Part shown: positions 34,657 to 38,563 of the stretch, in pieces
How the letters are laid out: every line of letters starts with the position of its first letter
Position numbering within the stretch: the stretch's first letter is position 1
DNA from: Cytophagales bacterium
GTDB taxonomy: Bacteria > Bacteroidota > Bacteroidia > Cytophagales > Spirosomataceae
Assembly: GCA_013298865.1 (NCBI GenBank)
Contig: JAAFJL010000032.1
Location: 1 to 38,563 of the forward strand
Direction of reading: 5' to 3'
DNA: 38,563 nucleotides
Program-made: the position numbers and the translations under genes
Notes under the pieces: model-generated
The model's database searches: none
What the model saw: only the letters and a program-made list of their open reading frames with translations
What the model was told of the DNA's origin: nothing

Positions 34657-35619
34657 ATGATAAAAGTTAGCGTAATTGTACATACATATAACCACGAAAA
34701 ATTCATTGCACAAACTTTAGAAAGTATTGTAAATCAGGAGGTTAACTTTCAGTATGAAGTAATTGTTGGCGATGATGCTTCAAAAGACAAAACTCCAGAG
34801 ATAATAACTGAGTATCAAAAAAAATATCCTGATATAATTAAACCAATGCTTCATCCTGTAAACATGGGAGGTTTTGGAAAGAATAATACTCTGGCAACAT
34901 TAGAAGTTTGTCAAGGAAAATATATTGCTGCTATGGATGGTGATGATTATTGGACTAATCCTCAAAAACTCCAAAAACAAGTTGACTTTTTAGACCAAAA
35001 TCCTGAATTTGTTGCTTGTTTTCATAACGCATTAATACATTTTGAAGATGGTTCGCATCCAGATGAGTTTGTGAATGATGACACCCAAAGAGCAATAACC
35101 ACCATTGAAGATTTAGTCGGTGAAGATGAAGTTTGGTATATGGCAACCTCTGCGGTAATGTTTCGGAATGGTATTTTAAAAGATTATCCAAAATGGTTTC
35201 ATGAATCAAAAAGTGGAGATATTCCGAGGTATATTCTATTGGGAAAACATGGTAAGTTCTTCTATATCAATGAAGTAATGTCTGTTTATCGTAAAAATGG
35301 AGGAGGAATGAGTTTTACAGACGGAAAACAAGACGCAGATTTTTTATTTAATAGAATAGGAATGTATCGTGGTATTGACAAAGAACTGGATTTTAAATTT
35401 CATAAAACCATCAATAAAAACATTGCTCGGTATTATTTAATGTTAGCAAATTCTATTCAATACAGTGATAACTGGCTTCTGAGTAGGTTTTATGCTTTAA
35501 AATCTCTTTGGCTTTCAAGACCAAACAATTCGGTTCATTTCAAAAAAGTGTTTCAAAATTTTGTAATTCCTCATTTTATAATGTCAATTTATGCCAATGT
35601 AAAAGGAAGGATATTTTGA
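34657..35619 (+). CDS. Glycosyltransferase family 2 (GT-A)
   Basis: The 320-residue protein begins VSVIVHTYNHEKFIAQTLESIV with GDDAS. The metal-binding DGD is in AAMDGDDYWTNPQKLQKQ, and an acceptor-side region follows near residues 165-190. No long membrane helices are present, so it is cytoplasmic or peripheral. Members of this branch add a sugar to a polyprenyl-linked glycan. It is the last gene of the rightward locus, separated from PhyH by an internal hairpin, so its expression may be uncoupled from the genes upstream. Confidence 0.9.
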   Translation: MIKVSVIVHTYNHEKFIAQTLESIVNQEVNFQYEVIVGDDASKDKTPEIITEYQKKYPDIIKPMLHPVNMGGFGKNNTLATLEVCQGKYIAAMDGDDYWTNPQKLQKQVDFLDQNPEFVACFHNALIHFEDGSHPDEFVNDDTQRAITTIEDLVGEDEVWYMATSAVMFRNGILKDYPKWFHESKSGDIPRYILLGKHGKFFYINEVMSVYRKNGGGMSFTDGKQDADFLFNRIGMYRGIDKELDFKFHKTINKNIARYYLMLANSIQYSDNWLLSRFYALKSLWLSRPNNSVHFKKVFQNFVIPHFIMSIYANVKGRIF

Positions 35620-35692
35620 ACTGAAAATGAGTTAATTTGAAAATGCAACTGACCTACATTTCCAAATTAACTCATTTCCAAATTCTCAAATT
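35618..35692. repeat. Inverted 8-base-period arrays (unit AATTTGGA)
   Basis: The left arm reads GAACTGAA, AATGAGTT, AATTTGAA, AATGCAAC (35618-35649). The right arm reads CCTACATT, TCCAAATT, AACTCATT, TCCAAATT, CTCAAATT (35653-35692). The 23-base stretches 35623-35645 and 35657-35679 pair with only two mismatches. The variant unit AATGAGTT has a complementary variant AACTCATT at the matching place on the other arm. The element lies between converging genes and may double as a terminator. Confidence 0.82.
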
Positions 35693-35700
35693 GAGGAGTC

Positions 35701-36969
35701 TTACGTTTTCATTTTCTTCTTTTTAGCCGCAGGGAAAAGAACATTATTCAATATCAAACGATAACCTGGGGAATTTGGATGAAGATTCAAATCAGTTGGT
35801 TCTTCGCCTACATGATGCTGATAATCTTCTGGGTCATGACCGCCATAAAATGTCCAAAATCCCTTCAAAAAAGTACCATGTATATACCTGGCTTCATTCA
35901 GGGAGCGATTTTCTCCTAAAATTATGACTTCTGGTTTCATTAAAGATTTTTTGAAAGCCGTAGTTTGACCCATAAAACCATGGATTGTAGTTTCATGATT
36001 TTGAGTTAACATCGTAGGAATTGCATCGTACTTTGCCGAGAATTGGAATAGATTAAAAAAATCATTATTCTCTGCGATTGGACGCTGTTCGTAACTTGGA
36101 TAACTATCAATATTGGAGAATTCAATGACTTGAGGATGTAAAATCAAGCTAAAATTCTGAAATGCAAAAGTATTACCATAATTCAATTTTTGGTCAGCAT
36201 TTCCATCCGATCCATCACCATCATAAAATGAATCAACGATGTCAGTACCTTCGGCAGCTAACGCAATATCATAAGTATCTGTTGCGGTACACATTGCAAA
36301 CATATACCCACCTCCAGCAACAAACTCTCGGACTTTTTTAGCTACTGCCAATTTCATCTGAGAAACTTTACCATAGCCAAATTTTGCCGCATTTTTTCTG
36401 TCTTCACGCAGTTGCTCTTGGTACCATTTTTGTTCTTTTTGGTGAAAAAATTTACCCATTTGTCCCGTAAAGTCTTCATGATGAAGATGAAGCCAGTCAT
36501 ATTCAGGCAATTTTGCATTTAAAACTTCTTCATCAAAAATCAAATCATAAGGTATTTCTGCATAAGCCATTGCTAAAGTCACTGCATCGTCCCATGGTTG
36601 GGCGGTCTTCGGAGAATAAACAGCAACTTTTGGTGGTTTTTGGAGCTTTACAACATCCATATTTACATCAGGACTTGTAACTTCTGCTCTAATTTGAGAA
36701 GCCTGTCCCTCAGAAATTACTTCATAGCTTACTCCCCTGATAACCATCTCATTTTCAAATGCTTGATTTTGTGGAAACATGAAAGATCCCCCTCTGTAAT
36801 TCAAAAGCCATTCAACTTCAGTATCATATTTTTTTAATACCCAATAGGCAATTCCATAAGATTTTAGATGATTTTTTTGGGTTTCATCCATAGGAATTAA
36901 TATCTGAGAAGCCATTAAACGACCAGAAAGTAGTAGAAATGTGATAAACGGAAAGATATGCCTTTTCAT
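35701..36969 (-). CDS. Secreted protein of unknown function (often labelled asparagine synthetase B)
   Basis: The protein is 422 residues from the ATG at 36967-36969, which starts a clear signal peptide (MKRHIFPFITFLLLSGRLMAS). An ATG further upstream at 37098 gives an implausible extension that overlaps the divergent gene. The mature protein contains LLNYRGGSFMFP, a class I amidotransferase-like nucleotide-fold segment (YDWLHLHHEDFTGQ, then GGGYMFAMCTATDTYDIALA) and a conserved end GGHDPEDYQHHVGEEPTDL with HPNSPGYRLILNNVLF. No asparagine synthetase motifs exist (no N-terminal Cys, no PP-loop), so that database label is wrong in mechanism. It is periplasmic or surface-exposed. The function is unknown. 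Confidence 0.8.
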   Translation of the reverse strand: MKRHIFPFITFLLLSGRLMASQILIPMDETQKNHLKSYGIAYWVLKKYDTEVEWLLNYRGGSFMFPQNQAFENEMVIRGVSYEVISEGQASQIRAEVTSPDVNMDVVKLQKPPKVAVYSPKTAQPWDDAVTLAMAYAEIPYDLIFDEEVLNAKLPEYDWLHLHHEDFTGQMGKFFHQKEQKWYQEQLREDRKNAAKFGYGKVSQMKLAVAKKVREFVAGGGYMFAMCTATDTYDIALAAEGTDIVDSFYDGDGSDGNADQKLNYGNTFAFQNFSLILHPQVIEFSNIDSYPSYEQRPIAENNDFFNLFQFSAKYDAIPTMLTQNHETTIHGFMGQTTAFKKSLMKPEVIILGENRSLNEARYIHGTFLKGFWTFYGGHDPEDYQHHVGEEPTDLNLHPNSPGYRLILNNVLFPAAKKKKMKT

Positions 36970-37031
36970 TGGATAAGATTTTTGTGTTCTCTCGACTAAA
37001 TTTGTTGAACAATTTTCAAACGAATTTATTA

Positions 37032-37039
37032 CAAATATA
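37032..37039 (-). promoter_or_regulatory. -7 element of the secreted-protein gene
   Basis: TATATTTG on the minus strand matches TAnnTTTG, 63 bases upstream of the chosen ATG. This position supports the internal start at 36969 over the ATG at 37098, which would lie upstream of the promoter. Confidence 0.5.
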
Positions 37040-37048
37040 GTGCTAAAC

Positions 37049-37080
37049 AATTTGAAAATTTGGTAGAATAGAAATTTGAA
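37049..37080. repeat. 8-base-period array (unit AATTTGAA) upstream of the permease
   Basis: Units are AATTTGAA (37049), AATTTGGT (37057), AGAATAGA (37065) and AATTTGAA (37073), all in step. Bases 37049-37065 are identical to 30335-30351. Only a weak inverted partner is present near 37010-37025. Confidence 0.6.
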
Positions 37081-37096
37081 AAAAACTTCAAAAATC

Positions 37097-38338
37097 ATGA
37101 ATGTTATAGAAAATATCCGAGAAGGTTTACGCTCAATTCAAGGAAATTTATTGCGAACAATCCTTACAGCTTTAATTATTGCCATTGGAATTACTTCCTT
37201 GGTCGGAATTCTAACTGCAATTGACGGAATTCAGAACTCTGTTAACAATAGCTTTTCAAGTTTAGGAGCAAGTTCTTTTGATATTAGAAACCGTGTCGTG
37301 TTCAAAATCAGAAGAGATGGGGAAAAAGAGAAGAATTTTCCAGCGATTGATTATCGTCAGGTGAAAATGTACAGAGATAGATTCGGGGCAAAAGCCAATA
37401 TTTCTATCAAAACAAATGTTACATTTAATGCTCAATTGAAATATGGTTCAAAGAAAACGAATCCTAACACCAGACTAATTGGCTGTAATGAGTATTTCAT
37501 GGAAACAAAAGGTTTTAAAGTTGGTAAAGGAAGAAATTTTTCTAATAATGATTTAGAACTTGCAACTAACGTTTGTATTGTTGGAGTTGACGTAGTTTCA
37601 CAGTTGTTTGAAAAAAATGAAGACCCTTTAAATCAAGAAATTGCGATTTTAGGTCAGAAATATAAAGTGATTGGTTTGTTAGAAAGAAAAGGTAGTATGA
37701 TGGGCGGAGGCGATGACAGAGTAGTTTTCGTTCCATTAGAATCTGGCAGAAAAGTTGCAGGTGACAGAACACTTACATTTGATATTACGACTTCTGTAAA
37801 AGATATTGCGGATATGGACATGATTATGGGAGAAGCCCGTGGAGCAATGAGAGTAATCAGGGAAGATAGGTTAGGGGAGGAAGATTCATTTACTTTAGAA
37901 AGGTCAGATTCGGCAGTGAAACAATCTGAGTCTATTACTGATACACTCAGAATTGGCGGTTTTGTTATAGGTTTTGTTACATTGTTAGGAGCAGCTATTG
38001 CGTTAATGAACATCATGTTAGTATCTGTAACTGAACGTACAAGAGAAATCGGTATCCGAAAATCAATTGGAGCAACTCCAGCTTTAATTCGTCAACAATT
38101 TTTGATAGAAGCGATTGTCATTTGTGTTTTAGGAGGAATAGGAGGAGTGTTGATGGCAATTCCAATCGGGAACTTGATTGCTGGTGTCGTAGTATCAGAA
38201 AATGCTTCATTTATTATTCCATGGTTATGGATAACAGTGGGAATATTGATATGTGTGGGAGTAGGATTATTCTCTGGAATTTACCCAGCTTATAAAGCAT
38301 CGAAGCTCGACCCGATAGAATCTTTACGATATGAATAA
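37097..38338 (+). CDS. ABC transporter permease, MacB/FtsX type
   Basis: The protein is 413 residues from the ATG at 37097; a TTG 21 bases upstream is less likely and overlaps the repeat. TM1 lies at about residues 22-44 (NLLRTILTALIIAIGITSLVGILTAIDGI). A MacB_PCD periplasmic domain of about 230 residues follows, then TM2-TM4 with the FtsX motif RTREIGIRKSIGATPALIRQQFLIEA and the end PAYKASKLDPIESLRYE. Family members export peptides, macrolides or lipoproteins with a separate ATPase. None is adjacent; the LolD-like ATPase at 8.3 kb is a possible but unproven partner. Confidence 0.93.
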   Translation: MNVIENIREGLRSIQGNLLRTILTALIIAIGITSLVGILTAIDGIQNSVNNSFSSLGASSFDIRNRVVFKIRRDGEKEKNFPAIDYRQVKMYRDRFGAKANISIKTNVTFNAQLKYGSKKTNPNTRLIGCNEYFMETKGFKVGKGRNFSNNDLELATNVCIVGVDVVSQLFEKNEDPLNQEIAILGQKYKVIGLLERKGSMMGGGDDRVVFVPLESGRKVAGDRTLTFDITTSVKDIADMDMIMGEARGAMRVIREDRLGEEDSFTLERSDSAVKQSESITDTLRIGGFVIGFVTLLGAAIALMNIMLVSVTERTREIGIRKSIGATPALIRQQFLIEAIVICVLGGIGGVLMAIPIGNLIAGVVVSENASFIIPWLWITVGILICVGVGLFSGIYPAYKASKLDPIESLRYE

Positions 38339-38419
38339 TTTTTTTTCAAGCGAAAGGTTTTCATAATCAGACGATTAGCTTTAGAACTCCTCAAAAATCC
38401 ATTTTTTTAGAAACTTGAA

Positions 38420-38451
38420 CTTGTGAAGTCAAAGTTTAAACCTTATCTTTG
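38420..38451 (+). promoter_or_regulatory. Promoter of tRNA-Leu
   Basis: CTTG at 38420-38423 and TATCTTTG at 38444-38451 have -33/-7 spacing (20 bases) and sit 27 bases upstream of the tRNA 5' end. This is the best promoter match in the window. Confidence 0.7.
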
Positions 38452-38477
38452 TGGAAAGTTTGAGACAAATCAAAAAT

Positions 38478-38561
38478 GCCCGGATGGCGGAATTGGTAGA
38501 CGCGCTGGTCTCAAACACCTGTGCCTTCATTGGCATGCCGGTTCGACTCCGGCTCCGGGTA
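38478..38561 (+). tRNA. tRNA-Leu, anticodon CAA
   Basis: The 84-base cloverleaf has acceptor GCCCGGA/TCCGGGT with a G1-U72 wobble and D-stem GCG/CGC. The anticodon loop CTCAAAC gives CAA. The long class II variable arm (TGCC, six-base loop, GGCA), T-stem GCCGG/CCGGC and discriminator A73 are all present. The 3' CCA is not encoded. The anticodon stem CTGGT/ACCTG has a U-U mismatch at position 28-42, where ACCAG would pair fully. Confidence 0.95.
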
Positions 38562-38563
38562 CT

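Noticed and set aside
35701..36969. Function as asparagine synthetase B
   Set aside because: No glutaminase N-terminal Cys, no PP-loop, and the protein is exported.
36970..37098. N-terminal extension of the secreted protein from the ATG at 37098
   Set aside because: It would bury the signal peptide, overlap the divergent permease start and lie upstream of the likely promoter.
1..38563. Insertion sequences, prophage or integrative element
   Set aside because: No transposase, integrase or terminal inverted repeats with target duplications were found. The tRNA at the right edge is a common integration site, but no att duplication is visible within the window.

Overview
The window looks like part of a low-GC Bacteroidota chromosome, most likely Cytophagales (genus not determinable by eye). 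The evidence is the ftsX-DUF3098-uppP-truB-ribF gene order, TAnnTTTG-type -7 promoter elements, start sites without clear Shine-Dalgarno sequences, a bifunctional chorismate mutase/prephenate dehydratase, a SigZ-type sigma factor beside arsM, and the sequence character of the proteins.

Layout. 1-2.5 kb is an arsenic module: the 5' end of arsM (cut by the window edge), a secreted class A/PAP2 phosphatase, a SigZ-like ECF sigma factor with a Cys-rich tail, and a divergent thioredoxin-type arsenate reductase. 2.5-4.7 kb is a leftward three-gene operon (FAH-family hydrolase, clan AA aspartic protease, membrane-anchored GT2). 4.7-11.5 kb is mixed: a lipoprotein M48 protease, an unrecognised membrane protein, sucC, an orphan LolD-like ATPase, a secreted SGNH-type esterase, an orphan NarL/LuxR response regulator and a small TPR protein. 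11.7-18 kb carries etfB/etfA, a DUF151 nuclease and the ftsX-DUF3098-uppP-truB-ribF block (cell division, cell-wall lipid recycling, tRNA pseudouridine, FMN/FAD synthesis). 18-21 kb carries pheA and parE on the minus strand.

21.4-35.6 kb is a rightward surface-polysaccharide locus. An OPX protein with about six SLBB repeats, a Wzz-like copolymerase and a Wzm/Wzt ABC exporter (Wzt with a C-terminal glycan-recognition domain) are followed by sugar-modification genes: a DegT aminotransferase, a PMT/ArnT-like membrane glycosyltransferase, WbqC, a PglD-like acyltransferase, a SAM methyltransferase, a beta-propeller glycosidase-like protein, a PhyH dioxygenase and a GT2. The set suggests an ABC-exported glycan containing an acylated amino sugar, possibly methylated or hydroxylated. 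35.7-38.6 kb has a secreted protein usually mislabelled asparagine synthetase B, a MacB/FtsX-type permease and tRNA-Leu(CAA).

The most unusual signal is non-coding. Many spacers hold short tandem arrays with a strict 7- or 8-base period. In the best cases a second array of the same period and complementary unit follows in inverted orientation, so the RNA could fold into a long stem. Nearly every spacer has its own unit (GGTNAAC, ATGAGCT, TGATAAC, ATTTAGAG), and one unit (AATTTGAA) recurs in three spacers. This looks like local expansion under a common mechanism rather than dispersal of one repeat.
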